A stretch of 64,000 nt of DNA from the NCBI RefSeq assembly GCF_000520015.2, contig NZ_CP007044.2:310001-374000 (forward strand), given 5' to 3'. The notes under the pieces were generated by a model. The model was given only the letters and a program-made list of their open reading frames with translations. It was not told the DNA's origin and did not search any database. Both the position numbers and the translations under genes were made by a program. Below, piece after piece: positions 42,845 to 51,276 of the stretch (positions are counted from its first letter, which is position 1; every line of letters begins with the position of its first letter). Source of the stretch: Chania multitudinisentens RB-25. Lineage in GTDB: Bacteria > Pseudomonadota > Gammaproteobacteria > Enterobacterales > Enterobacteriaceae.

Positions 42845-43261
42845 TCATGAAAATGGCGGTTCATTTTTCAGTGTATCAATACGCCGGTAATTTTCTGATG
42901 CGTTGCACATAGCCCCATGTAAATCAAAAGCAACAGAATCTTTTAGGGTACCAGCCGTTAGATATTCACAACGTGTCTTTTTATAGGCCTCCCACGCCAA
43001 CTGATCTTTTTCAAATGCTTTCTGATATGGTTCATATCCTATTTCTTTTAACTCTGCTCTAACTTCCTTTAATCTGGTTTTTAGTTGTGCTTCTGAGTCA
43101 GCCTGCAAACGCGTCAGGCATTCCCATATCCCTGAGTTTCCATCTTCTTTTTTTATATCCTGGCATAGCTGGGGATTTCTATCCCGCAACTCATTGAGTG
43201 TTTGTGCGCTGTAGGACAGAATCGGGAAACAGGCCAACACAAAAATAATAACTCTTCTCAT
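42845..43261 (-). CDS. LprI-like lysozyme inhibitor, predicted immunity protein
   Basis: A 138-residue exported protein with a Sec signal peptide (MRRVIIFVLACFPILSYSA). The mature part is of DUF1311/LprI type: charged helices with EKDQLAWEAYKKTRCEYLT and the late FDLHGAMCNASENYR, with cysteines probably paired. LprI-family proteins inhibit lysozyme in the periplasm. Its ATG overlaps the muramidase stop by four bases, so it is the likely immunity partner. Confidence 0.85.
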   Translation of the reverse strand: MRRVIIFVLACFPILSYSAQTLNELRDRNPQLCQDIKKEDGNSGIWECLTRLQADSEAQLKTRLKEVRAELKEIGYEPYQKAFEKDQLAWEAYKKTRCEYLTAGTLKDSVAFDLHGAMCNASENYRRIDTLKNEPPFS

Positions 43262-43908
43262 CTTCTTCCCCTGTTTGAATCCAGATATCCCGCACGGTCT
43301 CTATTCGCCTCATCAACAGACAATTCAGCTTGATTGCGTATAAATTGAATCATACTGTCAATATCATTTCCTGCTGCTACTGGCATCGTGGTTTGTGCTC
43401 TGTACCCCTGATAAATGATATCAACCAGTACATCACGGATCGCTGGATGAAGTTCCGACCAGTCAGGTCGATTCTGAATGTTTGCTGTTTTCGTGTTGTA
43501 CACTGACTGAGCTCGGCTCTCATAAGCTGGGTAAATCTGATTAAACAGGCTCGCCTGCTGCTGCTCGGTAATTTCACCTATGGCGACGCGTTGCTGTTGT
43601 ACAAATTGCGCTGCCTGACGACCTCTTAACCCTGCACCTTGTGAGATGGCTTGAGCTTGTACGTGCGGTACTCCGGCACGTGTCAGCTCAAAATAAATCT
43701 GTCCCTGTGACCGGCTCCCCATGTCGTAACCCCGGCCTATTGTCACCCCTGAAATGCCATGCTGAGGATAATGGATCACTCTGGAATAATTCGGAGAGCT
43801 ACGGACATTATCGCCTTCGGCATTAAATGTTAAATGTCCACGATTAACGCCATTACTTGCCGCATCTGCCATACCAAAAGCCTCCCTGTTCAATTTTGGT
43901 TGGTTCAA
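43258..43908 (-). CDS. Pesticin/T4-lysozyme-like muramidase toxin
   Basis: A 216-residue protein without a signal peptide. Residues about 24-60 hold the lysozyme-like active-site pattern: a glutamate in NAEGDN and then GVTIGRGYDMG, as in the catalytic domain of pesticin. The later YPAYESRAQSVYN and LHPAIRDVLVDIIYQG fit the same fold. It should cut peptidoglycan in a target cell. The adjoining LprI-like gene supplies protection. The delivery route is not encoded next to it; T6SS is plausible given the Hcp genes nearby. Confidence 0.8.
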   Translation of the reverse strand: MNQPKLNREAFGMADAASNGVNRGHLTFNAEGDNVRSSPNYSRVIHYPQHGISGVTIGRGYDMGSRSQGQIYFELTRAGVPHVQAQAISQGAGLRGRQAAQFVQQQRVAIGEITEQQQASLFNQIYPAYESRAQSVYNTKTANIQNRPDWSELHPAIRDVLVDIIYQGYRAQTTMPVAAGNDIDSMIQFIRNQAELSVDEANRDRAGYLDSNRGRR

Positions 43909-44437
43909 CGTAACACCCGCACATTGCTGTTACAACTACTCCCTTGTGTTGTTCTCGGGCTACGCAAGATAGGTTTAAACCTTTAATAAATTAATTAGTT
44001 ACATGACCTAAAGGATGTGTGTAAATGCCGGTTTCAATTGCAAGGTCGCTCATGGGCATTTGCTGATGCAGCCAGATATTATGGACAAAGGCTAGTATTG
44101 ATGCAGGTGGAAACAAGCTATTTCTTTTTATAGATTCCAGGGTTATGCCCAGAGGCGTAATGCAGTCTAGCAGGCGATCTGTTTCATTGGTTCTTTAGAA
44201 CGCACATTTGCATCTCTTAATAGCTTATAGAGGCCGAGATATATAAAAAATGAATCCTTTTAGTGTAATTGCTCCTCTATATCTTCAATGTAGTGCCGTT
44301 CCTGAACTATGAGGATATGTATATGTTTTATTGTAAGTCCAATCTACCCAGTACCGAGAAGCTTATCCGCACTACTCTAATATTTTGCTCAGTTTGCACA
44401 CTTTCGGGAAAAAAAGCTTTAGAGAGGAGACGAGATA
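43909..44437. other. Intergenic, no gene seen
   Basis: About 530 AT-rich bases between the divergent muramidase and ECF sigma genes. A 60-residue frame at 44269 has no ribosome-binding site. The end carries AGAGGAGACGAGATA, the ribosome-binding site of the sigma gene. Confidence 0.5.
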
Positions 44438-44998
44438 ATGCGCGTCTCTGATCGGCTTATTGAGGCCGCCTGCGCTGGCGACAAGGCCGCAATCACTCAG
44501 CTACTGACAATTTGCCAACCAGACCTAAAACGGTTTGCGAGGAGAACTTGCGCCAATAGTGAGGATGCCGAAGACGCCGTGCAAATTGCTTTATGGCAAT
44601 TATATACAAAAATCGGGGCTCTAAGGACGATAGGGGCGTTTGCGACTTGGCTATTCCGTATCGTTGAAAGGGAATGCTACCGATTGTTTACCGGGCGCAA
44701 GGACACCTTACCTCTGCACGCCGTGGATTCAGAGGCAACTCAGGCTCCGCTAACCACGACAGACTTACAAACCGATCTTACCGTTGCAATAGAAGCGCTC
44801 CCCGATAACTATCGTGCAGTACTAATTTTACGCGATGTGAAAGGGCTAACGGCACAAGAGGTCGCAATTCAGCTAGGCATAACTGTTGAAGCAATAAAGA
44901 GCCGATTACATCGCGCCCGAACCATGGTGAGAGAGAAACTGGTGGCTGGTGGATATTGGAACGCTACAACGACTTCAAAAGTTACTAGGGAAAAATGA
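44438..44998 (+). CDS. ECF sigma factor
   Basis: A 186-residue sigma-70 family protein. Region 2 has CANSEDAEDAVQIALWQLY and TIGAFATWLFRIVERECYR. Region 4 has LPDNYRAVLILRDVKGLTAQ and TVEAIKSRLHRAR. A strong AGAGGAG precedes the ATG. Its stop overlaps the start of the small membrane protein gene (ATGA), and an AhpD-like gene follows, so it probably drives or is co-regulated with this three-gene oxidative or electrophile stress operon. No anti-sigma with a zinc motif is seen; the membrane protein could play that role. Confidence 0.9.
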   Translation: MRVSDRLIEAACAGDKAAITQLLTICQPDLKRFARRTCANSEDAEDAVQIALWQLYTKIGALRTIGAFATWLFRIVERECYRLFTGRKDTLPLHAVDSEATQAPLTTTDLQTDLTVAIEALPDNYRAVLILRDVKGLTAQEVAIQLGITVEAIKSRLHRARTMVREKLVAGGYWNATTTSKVTREK

Positions 44999-45231
44999 AT
45001 ATGTATTGCAATACATCAATCACTCTCCATTTGCTTCGTGGTGTCGCCGCACTTGCTCTTCTTATTACTGCATTTTTAGCTCATGTGCATGCGTTGGTTT
45101 TTATTCTGCTACTCGGTGCTGCATTTATGCTTTTACGTGGATGCCCGATGTGTTGGCTAGCAAGTTTGTTCGAAAGGCTGCAATCACGTAAATCAATTTC
45201 ATTTGAAAACAAGGATATCAGTCATGAGTGA
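44995..45231 (+). CDS. Small DUF2892/YgaP-like membrane protein
   Basis: A 78-residue protein with two transmembrane helices (LLRGVAALALLITAFLAHV and LVFILLLGAAFMLL) followed by a CPMC motif, the pattern of the YgaP membrane domain (DUF2892). It overlaps the sigma gene by four bases and the next gene by eight. The CxxC may be redox-active. It could also serve as a membrane anti-sigma; neither is shown. Confidence 0.7.
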   Translation: MNMYCNTSITLHLLRGVAALALLITAFLAHVHALVFILLLGAAFMLLRGCPMCWLASLFERLQSRKSISFENKDISHE

Positions 45232-45553
45232 GTACCAGTCCCCCAAAGATTTTCAGCATATTTCCAAGCTTCTCACTTTAGCGAAAGAAGAAGGTGAGGC
45301 ATTCATGGCCTTCGACCACACCGCAAAGCGAGCGAACGGTACTATCCCACCTAAAGTCAGGGAGTTTATTTCGCTCGCTGTTGCCCTTACTACACAATGC
45401 TCCTATTGCCTTGATGTCCATACGAGAGCAGCCAAGAAAGCAGGGGCTACTGCCGAAGAACTCGCAGAACTGATTTCAATTGCGGCATCAATTCGAGCGG
45501 GGGCGACCATGGGGCACGGCCTGATGGTGATTCGTCTATTCGAGGAAGCATAG
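45224..45553 (+). CDS. AhpD-like carboxymuconolactone decarboxylase family protein
   Basis: A 109-residue all-helical protein with the redox-active CSYCLDVHTRAAKKAG motif of AhpD-type CMD proteins, preceded by PPKVREFISLAVALTTQ. The ATG at 45224 overlaps the previous stop and replaces a longer frame. It probably acts as a thiol-disulfide peroxidase or oxidoreductase partner in the cytoplasm. Confidence 0.88.
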   Translation: MSEYQSPKDFQHISKLLTLAKEEGEAFMAFDHTAKRANGTIPPKVREFISLAVALTTQCSYCLDVHTRAAKKAGATAEELAELISIAASIRAGATMGHGLMVIRLFEEA

Positions 45554-45586
45554 TATATATCTGTTCGCACAAAGGGCGGTTTTCCA

Positions 45587-45618
45587 GGCTGTCAGCCCGC
45601 TGTACCGTTCTGACAGCC
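45587..45618. terminator. Hairpin after the integrase scar
   Basis: Arms GGCTGTCAG and CTGACAGCC with a 14-base loop lie just past the end of the integrase reading frame on the minus strand and about 35 bp after the AhpD gene. It is not followed by a clear T-tract. It is related to the hairpin at 13886 and to decayed sequence at 37066. Confidence 0.5.
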
Positions 45619-45622
45619 CTAT

Positions 45623-45916
45623 TCAGGCATGTTTCTTGTTATGCAGTGTCAGCTCTTCTGTCATTGGCGGATTTTGGGGCTCAGTTGCCAGTTCCCGCCA
45701 CTCATCCAGCCAATTCTTCCATTCCTGCATCATCTGCTGCCGTTGTAGGAGAGCTGGGCTTCGATCCATTCTTTTTGATGGCCGAGTTCGTTTAAGGCGG
45801 TTGAGAGCGCATCGCGTTTTTCGGTTTTGTGTTGAGCAGCAAGAACGTGCTGGCGGGTGATGTTGAGGCAGATCCCTCCCCATCTTTGAGGGTATAGGGT
45901 TTGTGGGTGATTCTGG
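45623..45916 (-). pseudogene. P4-type integrase scar with internal deletion and frameshifts
   Basis: On the minus strand, THKPYTLKDGEG (N-terminal integrase motif) runs, after a frameshift, into ICLNITRQHV and then directly into STALNELGHQKEWIEAQLSY, a segment that in the intact integrase at 30454 lies about 300 residues later. A further shift leads to MMQEWKNWLDEWREL and the end NKKHA. Its 5' end is cut by the IS3-family element. It marks an old island boundary. Confidence 0.8.
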
Positions 45917-46754
45917 TGTAGTCCCTCCAGTTTTTAGTACACCGCCAATGAGGATCTCCGGCCAGTTTTTGCCTCGCATAGATAACCGGTGGCATATCAC
46001 CCAGTGAGCTATGTGGGCGTTCCTCGTTATATTCTGTGCGCCAGTCTTCTGTGAGTTCACGTACTTCAGACAATGTTCTGAACAGATACATATCAAGTAT
46101 TTCTGTTCGCAACGTTTTGTTAAATCGCTCGATAAATCCGTTCTGCATCGGCTTTCCGGGCTGAATAAAATCGAGTATCACTCCATGCATCTCTGCCCAC
46201 TCGGATAAGGCTGCGGCAGTGAGTTCTGGCCCGTTATCACTTCGTATATAAGTCGGGTAGCCGCGTTCTGCACTTAATCGCTCCAGAATGCGCACAACAC
46301 GATGAGCCGGTATATTCAAGTCAACTTCGATTGCCAGTGCTTCCCGGTTAAAGTCATCAACTACGTTAAATAACCGGAATCGCCGCCCGTCGCTCAAGGC
46401 ATCACTCATAAAATCAACTGACCAACAGTGGTTCATTTTATGTGGAATAACCAACGGCTGTGGATGCCTGTTCGGTAAGCGTTTTTTTCCTTTGCGTCGG
46501 AAGTTGAGTTTTAACAATCGATAGATCCGGTAAACCCGCTTTGCATTCCACAGTAATCCTGCTTGGCGTAACTTATTGAACATAAGTCCAAAACCATAGG
46601 CCGGATACTGATGCGCCAGTTTTTGTAGCGCCTCAACCACAGGCAGATCCCGTACTGTGTTCGGGCAATAATGCAACAGGCTTCGACTGATACCGATAAT
46701 CCGGCACCCGCGTCGTTCGCTGGCCTGATGTTCCGTCATGACGTAACGCACCAA
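45792..46754 (-). CDS. IS3-family transposase OrfB
   Basis: Integrase-core transposase with the DDE residues in HCWSVDFMSDALSDG, YIRSDNGPELTA and GFIERFNKTLRTEIL. The frame has no stop within the element and reads out through the left inverted repeat (45917) into the integrase scar, giving a foreign tail. OrfB is probably made as an OrfAB fusion by -1 frameshifting at an A7 run near the end of orfA. Confidence 0.9.
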   Translation of the reverse strand: MVRYVMTEHQASERRGCRIIGISRSLLHYCPNTVRDLPVVEALQKLAHQYPAYGFGLMFNKLRQAGLLWNAKRVYRIYRLLKLNFRRKGKKRLPNRHPQPLVIPHKMNHCWSVDFMSDALSDGRRFRLFNVVDDFNREALAIEVDLNIPAHRVVRILERLSAERGYPTYIRSDNGPELTAAALSEWAEMHGVILDFIQPGKPMQNGFIERFNKTLRTEILDMYLFRTLSEVRELTEDWRTEYNEERPHSSLGDMPPVIYARQKLAGDPHWRCTKNWRDYTRITHKPYTLKDGEGSASTSPASTFLLLNTKPKNAMRSQPP

Positions 46755-47115
46755 CTCACGCTTTTCGGGTACCGTTAAAGTTTTTTTGAAACAACATCCT
46801 TAAGAATTTCATGATCTAAGCTCAAGGAAGCATACATCTGCTTTAACCGACGGTTTTCCTCTTCCAGCTCTTTCATTCGTTTGATATCAGAGGACTCCAT
46901 GCCGCCGTATTTAGATTTCCAGTTATAATAGCTGGCTTCCGACACACCGTTTTCACGGCACACATCCTTCACATGCCGACCCCCTTCAACTTCTTTCAGG
47001 ACCCTGAGGATCTGAGTTTCAGTGAAACGCGCTTTCTTCATGATGAGCCTCCATTGGTTGCATTTTAACCAGAGAACTCCATTAAGCGGTAAGACTAAAT
47101 TCAGGGGGGACTACA
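45917..47115. mobile_element. IS3-family insertion sequence (IS407-like)
   Basis: About 1.2 kb with imperfect terminal inverted repeats beginning TGTAGTCCC(T/C)CC at both ends. It contains orfA and orfB on the minus strand. The left end lies in the integrase scar. The right end touches the stop codon of the immunity gene at 47116, so the insertion may have trimmed that gene. No clear target duplication. Confidence 0.85.
46775..47041 (-). CDS. IS3-family OrfA
   Basis: An 88-residue protein with an HTH (ILRVLKEVEGGRHVKDVCRE, then GVSEASYYNWKSKYGG) and a leucine-zipper-like MKELEEENRRLKQMYASLS. The A7 run in its last codons (TCAAAAAAACTT) allows a -1 shift into VPEKRELVRYVMTEHQ of OrfB, the usual IS3 mechanism. 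Confidence 0.9.
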   Translation of the reverse strand: MKKARFTETQILRVLKEVEGGRHVKDVCRENGVSEASYYNWKSKYGGMESSDIKRMKELEEENRRLKQMYASLSLDHEILKDVVSKKL

Positions 47116-47448
47116 TTAGCACACAACAAACCGGCCAAAGAATATCCACCCACCGTAGAGAACAACGCCCAGAATTACGGCAGCGTAATACCCTGTCTTG
47201 TATCGGTTGCCAATGTAAAGGTTGCGCAAGAGTGCAACCAGCAGTGGGGTGATCAGAAAGAATGCAGCAATGCCTGCCTGGATACTACGGTTACCGAATG
47301 ACTGATGGGGAATGCTACACACGCTGTCGCCCGGTTCAAGCATCCAGTCGTATTTGTTGAGCGAGAAGAATTCAATGGCAAAGTAGGCAAATGCAAAGTA
47401 GCCCACCATGGAAAGGAGGTCGATGATTTTTTCTTTGTCTATTTTCAT
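47116..47448 (-). CDS. Predicted membrane immunity protein (cassette B)
   Basis: A 110-residue paralogue of the protein at 11652, with three transmembrane helices and the shared loop KYDWMLEPGDSVCSIPHQS. Outside that loop the two differ strongly. Its start overlaps the effector stop by four bases. The stop codon abuts the IS3 end, so a few original C-terminal residues may be missing. Confidence 0.7.
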   Translation of the reverse strand: MKIDKEKIIDLLSMVGYFAFAYFAIEFFSLNKYDWMLEPGDSVCSIPHQSFGNRSIQAGIAAFFLITPLLVALLRNLYIGNRYKTGYYAAVILGVVLYGGWIFFGRFVVC

Positions 47449-48158
47449 ATCAGCCCCAGCAGTTTTCTGATGTGGTTCCGAATCTGCAGGATTCGCGCCC
47501 CGTAGGAGATGTAGTCGAACTCAATGGAACCGCGTGGCGGTTTCATGTGGATGAAGCGGATAAAATCGCTGAGAGATCTTTCTGTACCCCGGTTGTAACG
47601 GATCCCGGCTAGCATGTATTGTTCGTCGGTCAGATAGAGGGTTGCGGTGTCGGGGTAGTCATAAAGGATCATGTCCCGTAGGTGTTGTGCAACGATCCAG
47701 AGATTAAAATCGTCTTCCATCAGGCAGCTTGCCAGTTCAAGCTGATCCCGGGTTGTGAGGGTATGGGGGTTAAGACCCAGAGTTCTGGCGGCCACCTGGA
47801 GCTGCATGGCAACGGAACCAAAGGAGGTTTTTTCTGTCGGGTAGGCTTTCAGGCGCAGCACACGTTTTATTTCCAAGACCTGGAATTTGTATTCTTCGGG
47901 CATTCCGCCTGATTCGATCCAGGCGACGCCGCCCAACAGTTCGGGCAGGATGCCTGCCTGATAGGCGTATTTGATGATTTTTTCTTTGTTGTATCCGACG
48001 TAGGCGTCTTTGTAAGCGTTTGAGTAGTATTCTCCGCTTTTGCGCTCAGGGTTGTTTCGAGTCAGTTTCCATAATAGTGCATCGACTTCTTCCCACTTTC
48101 TGAATCCGGCCTGCCGGATGTCACAGAATTTGTTTCGGGCAACGATGGTGTTTCTCAT
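47445..48158 (-). CDS. Hcp-linked lytic-transglycosylase-like effector (cassette B)
   Basis: A 237-residue paralogue of the cassette A effector. The catalytic glutamate is in LLGGVAWIESGGMPEEYK, with SFGSVAMQLQVAARTLGL and GIRYNRGTERSL following. The N-terminus (MRNTIVARNKFCD, RNNPERKSGEYYS) is close to copy A, while the segment after PEEYK (about residues 95-115) is quite different, which could set immunity specificity or tube loading. It begins 14 bp after hcp with AGGAGG upstream. Confidence 0.8.
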   Translation of the reverse strand: MRNTIVARNKFCDIRQAGFRKWEEVDALLWKLTRNNPERKSGEYYSNAYKDAYVGYNKEKIIKYAYQAGILPELLGGVAWIESGGMPEEYKFQVLEIKRVLRLKAYPTEKTSFGSVAMQLQVAARTLGLNPHTLTTRDQLELASCLMEDDFNLWIVAQHLRDMILYDYPDTATLYLTDEQYMLAGIRYNRGTERSLSDFIRFIHMKPPRGSIEFDYISYGARILQIRNHIRKLLGLI

Positions 48159-48172
48159 GGACTCCCCTCCTC

Positions 48173-48652
48173 TTAATACACGCGCTCGTCCCAGATGCTG
48201 TAGCCGCCAGTTCCGGCGATGTGGTGTTTCCAGTCGATGCTTTTGTAGCCAATGGAGATCATTTCTTCGGGCTGGTTGTCCGCGTGGGTCAGGGCATGCG
48301 GGTAGGACACGGTAATGTTGGTCAGGGTCGCGCCTGTGAGTTTGATGGAGTAGTATTTTTCCTGTGTGCCGGTCTGGCTGGTGCGGTAGAAGTCAAACAG
48401 GAGTTCGAGTTCTTCGTTGTTGGTGATGGCGATACCAAGGAGCGGGGAGGATTTGTCGATGGGTTTGCAGAATTTGACCGGGTGATGGCTGGTGTGCTGG
48501 CTGCGGCTGATGGCATGGTCAAACTGGAGGACAAAGGTCTGGTCTTTGTGTCCGCTCTGGTATTTGTTGCCAATTGAGTCGAGGGTGCAGCATCCGGCTG
48601 AGATGAGTCCCTGTTTTTTGCCTGTAATGGTCACATAGATGTTGTTTGCCAT
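48173..48652 (-). CDS. hcp: Hcp, type VI secretion tube protein (cassette B)
   Basis: 159 residues, identical to the copy at 12730 except for two conservative changes (MISIGYK in place of MLSVGYK). The frame is open far upstream, but the start at 48652 (MANNIYVTITGK) matches copy A and the family. The upstream leader is also related to that of copy A, so the pair arose by duplication or repeated acquisition of one cassette. Confidence 0.95.
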   Translation of the reverse strand: MANNIYVTITGKKQGLISAGCCTLDSIGNKYQSGHKDQTFVLQFDHAISRSQHTSHHPVKFCKPIDKSSPLLGIAITNNEELELLFDFYRTSQTGTQEKYYSIKLTGATLTNITVSYPHALTHADNQPEEMISIGYKSIDWKHHIAGTGGYSIWDERVY

Positions 48653-48896
48653 GTCAGTCTTGTCCTTTGGGTGGTTTGCCTCCGAAAGGCCGTTCCTTGC
48701 CGGAGGGTGTTCGGTAAAGCGCAATTCGACTGGTGGAAATACAAACAGGGAAACAAATAAACAAAAAGATCGTGCAACGGGAGCTGCCAGTGTCTTATGA
48801 CTTTTTATGCTGGCGCAGTGACTGTTTTTTATGCTCCGGATTCTAAGAAAGTCACCGGGGGAATTCAATGGACAGGTAAGGTTTATTTATGCGAAT

Positions 48897-49012
48897 TATA
48901 TCAATCGGGTGATCGGTGGATACTGGCGCTGCCGTGCCTGCCACAGGTCATACGCCCCCTGCTCTGCCAGATATTGACGTGCCTGCCCCGCCAGCTCCGA
49001 GTTGACGCTGCA
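48897..49012 (-). pseudogene. HigA fragment upstream of hcp copy B
   Basis: About 110 bases match the 3' part of the HigA gene at 13434 (region encoding AGQARQYLAEQGAYDL). Similarity ends abruptly at about 49008, where AT-rich sequence leading to the GHKL gene begins. The gene is not functional. The stretch 48653-48896 is the hcp leader; 49013-49137 has no gene. Confidence 0.75.
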
Positions 49013-49137
49013 TGAATATTTAATACTGTCGATAACTACCCTCGTGAATAATTTGAATTTACTACTAATTTTTTTACTTACTTCACTCCATCAAATCTTT
49101 ACCTCAACCGTATGCAGGCTGTTGTGCCTGATATAGC

Positions 49138-51276
49138 TCAATGATCATTTTGTGAGATATCCAGGTTGAACTTGAGTTTGCTTTGATAAACACCAATCCG
49201 CTTCTTCGCTCGTTCTATCACATCGCTAAAGTGCAGTATCTCAAAATAAATTTCGCCAAGCGGTTGTCTGGTACTAGGATCTGAGAACGTATCTGACCGG
49301 AACCACCCTTTCCCTGTCGGAAATGATGTCCATCCACTCAGGCGTAAAGGATTTACTGTATCGCCAATTAGATAACCATAGAATTTTTTGAGCTTTCCAC
49401 CCGACTTTGCAGCAAGCAGATGAGCATATTCTGAGAGATCTCCAGTATGCGCATCCATTGAAACACCTGGTGCCTTAAATTCAACGATTATTGCTGACCC
49501 CTCCTTACTAAAAAGGGCTATATCAGGCCTTTTTGCTCCATTATCGCTGGCTCGTTCTGCAAGTAATTTCTGAAAACTCTGATCAATATCGCTTTCAAAT
49601 ACTTTCCCACCAGTGTCCCACTCAATTTGTGCAAGTGGGATATCTGAAGCGATATAGTCATAATAATGATATTCCTCGCTTAGAAGCCAAATATCGTGAT
49701 CAACACACTCAGTGCTGTCCTTTCGCATTGGGAAGAAAATACTATGAATGATTCGCTCATCTTTACGTCGGCCATTATCAGTGACAGTCTGCATCGCAAG
49801 ACTTTTACTGCATGCCAAATCCAGAATTTCGACTATCGCTGCCCGACGAACAATGAGTTGAGACAAATTCGCCATATCAAAATTCTTGAGCGATGAAGTG
49901 TATTTCCATGAAAGCTCATTGATCTTTTTCCGAAATTCATCAGAATCTGGCTCAACTTGGATTATTTCTTCCTTTAGATGGAATATTTCGGCGGTTTCAT
50001 CAATAACCCTTTCCTGATATTTCTTCAGGACACGCTCGACAATTGTTTGTGCCGATTCGCCATAAACGATACGGGTTGATGTATCCTGAAGCATAGCTTC
50101 ACTGACCCCAAATTGTTCGGTGATTTCTTTGAGAACCTCTTCTTTTTTCCAGTTCGCAGGCACAACCATTGCGTGAATAACTGGATCAATTGCATCATGA
50201 ATTGCAGCATAAGAAATCTTTTCAGACGAAAACATATCATCACAGGGGAGCTCTGCTGGGATGTTATCGAAATCGTCACGCTGCTCATTCACATGCTGAT
50301 CCAGATAGTCGCTCTCGATCAAAACGATATGATGAAAACCACCTACGGGATGGTTCTGCTCCGTTCGAGTTCGTAAATATCGAGGCGTAATATCTTTTAC
50401 TGGGGATGACTTCGCACAAAATGCTATGGCATTTCTGGGAAGGCCATACAGCCCAGCATCAAGCTGGTAATGAGAAAGTTTGAAATGTTGATATGTACCA
50501 AGGTTGTCACCTGTACGCGAGTCACGCTCTTCAACGCTGATTACACGGCTGTCTGTCACAGTGGGCAAATCAGAACGTCTCAAACTGTCGCTCTGTTCTG
50601 CTCCCTTCCAGTGGCTCGTCCTGAAATTTATTTCAAAATCACCCAGACGACAATCAAGTCCTATCAATCGCTGTAGAAAAGCAACAAGTATTTTTTTCTT
50701 GAGGGTCGATGCAGAAAAAAGCGCACTTAATGCGTCACTTTGCACAATTCGGTTTCGCACAGGCTCTTTGAGTTTTTCGAGCCTGACAATTGTGCCGACT
50801 GCACCCTCGTTCTCAGTAGTAAAACTGAAATCATCCGCATTAATCTGCTTCTGTGGCTCTAAATAATGCATCTCGCACTTGATGATACTTTTTCCATCAC
50901 GATAGGTACTATCAATCGAGAGAGCAGAAAAATGATGGAAAAACTGTATTCGACCTGCCCCCTTGCACTTGCCAATCCCTGAAATGGAGAGATCATCTTT
51001 ATAAGATGTATCTTTGGTCAGAAAAGCCTTGAGTTGCTCTTCTCCCAAACCACATCCATTATCTGTACAGGAAATCGCCATTTCCTCCCTATCTTCAAGC
51101 ATATCTACAGGCGAAAAATCGACCTCTATTTCAACCTGCATACTCGGTGCAGAAGGTTCGCGATCCTTCCGTATGAGGTAAGCATCTATGGCGTTGGAAA
51201 TTAATTCTTCAAAAACAACATAAGGGTTGGAGCTAAGCTTTGTGTTTTTTATGCTTCCTCTGATATCAAGTGTCAT
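49138..51276 (-). CDS. GHKL (MORC/MutL-like) ATPase fused to a PD-(D/E)XK nuclease
   Basis: A 712-residue cytoplasmic protein. The N-terminal GHKL ATPase has the N-box EELISNAIDAY (Glu24, Asn28), DNGCGL near 71-76 and the lid GIGKCKGAGR near 96-106. A helical middle follows. Near residues 580-600 is a nuclease-like RPDIALF ... AIIVEFKAPG, the D-(E)xK pattern of restriction-type endonucleases. The ATG at 51276 replaces an upstream TTG because it starts the conserved TLDIRGSIKN. Bacterial MORC-like ATPases with nuclease domains were described in restriction-type loci by Iyer, Abhiman and Aravind. It stands alone here; a one-gene defence system is inferred. Confidence 0.8.
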   Translation of the reverse strand: MTLDIRGSIKNTKLSSNPYVVFEELISNAIDAYLIRKDREPSAPSMQVEIEVDFSPVDMLEDREEMAISCTDNGCGLGEEQLKAFLTKDTSYKDDLSISGIGKCKGAGRIQFFHHFSALSIDSTYRDGKSIIKCEMHYLEPQKQINADDFSFTTENEGAVGTIVRLEKLKEPVRNRIVQSDALSALFSASTLKKKILVAFLQRLIGLDCRLGDFEINFRTSHWKGAEQSDSLRRSDLPTVTDSRVISVEERDSRTGDNLGTYQHFKLSHYQLDAGLYGLPRNAIAFCAKSSPVKDITPRYLRTRTEQNHPVGGFHHIVLIESDYLDQHVNEQRDDFDNIPAELPCDDMFSSEKISYAAIHDAIDPVIHAMVVPANWKKEEVLKEITEQFGVSEAMLQDTSTRIVYGESAQTIVERVLKKYQERVIDETAEIFHLKEEIIQVEPDSDEFRKKINELSWKYTSSLKNFDMANLSQLIVRRAAIVEILDLACSKSLAMQTVTDNGRRKDERIIHSIFFPMRKDSTECVDHDIWLLSEEYHYYDYIASDIPLAQIEWDTGGKVFESDIDQSFQKLLAERASDNGAKRPDIALFSKEGSAIIVEFKAPGVSMDAHTGDLSEYAHLLAAKSGGKLKKFYGYLIGDTVNPLRLSGWTSFPTGKGWFRSDTFSDPSTRQPLGEIYFEILHFSDVIERAKKRIGVYQSKLKFNLDISQNDH

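Noticed and set aside
44269..44451. 60-residue frame before the ECF sigma gene
   Set aside because: No ribosome-binding site, runs into the sigma gene in another frame, no similarity seen.
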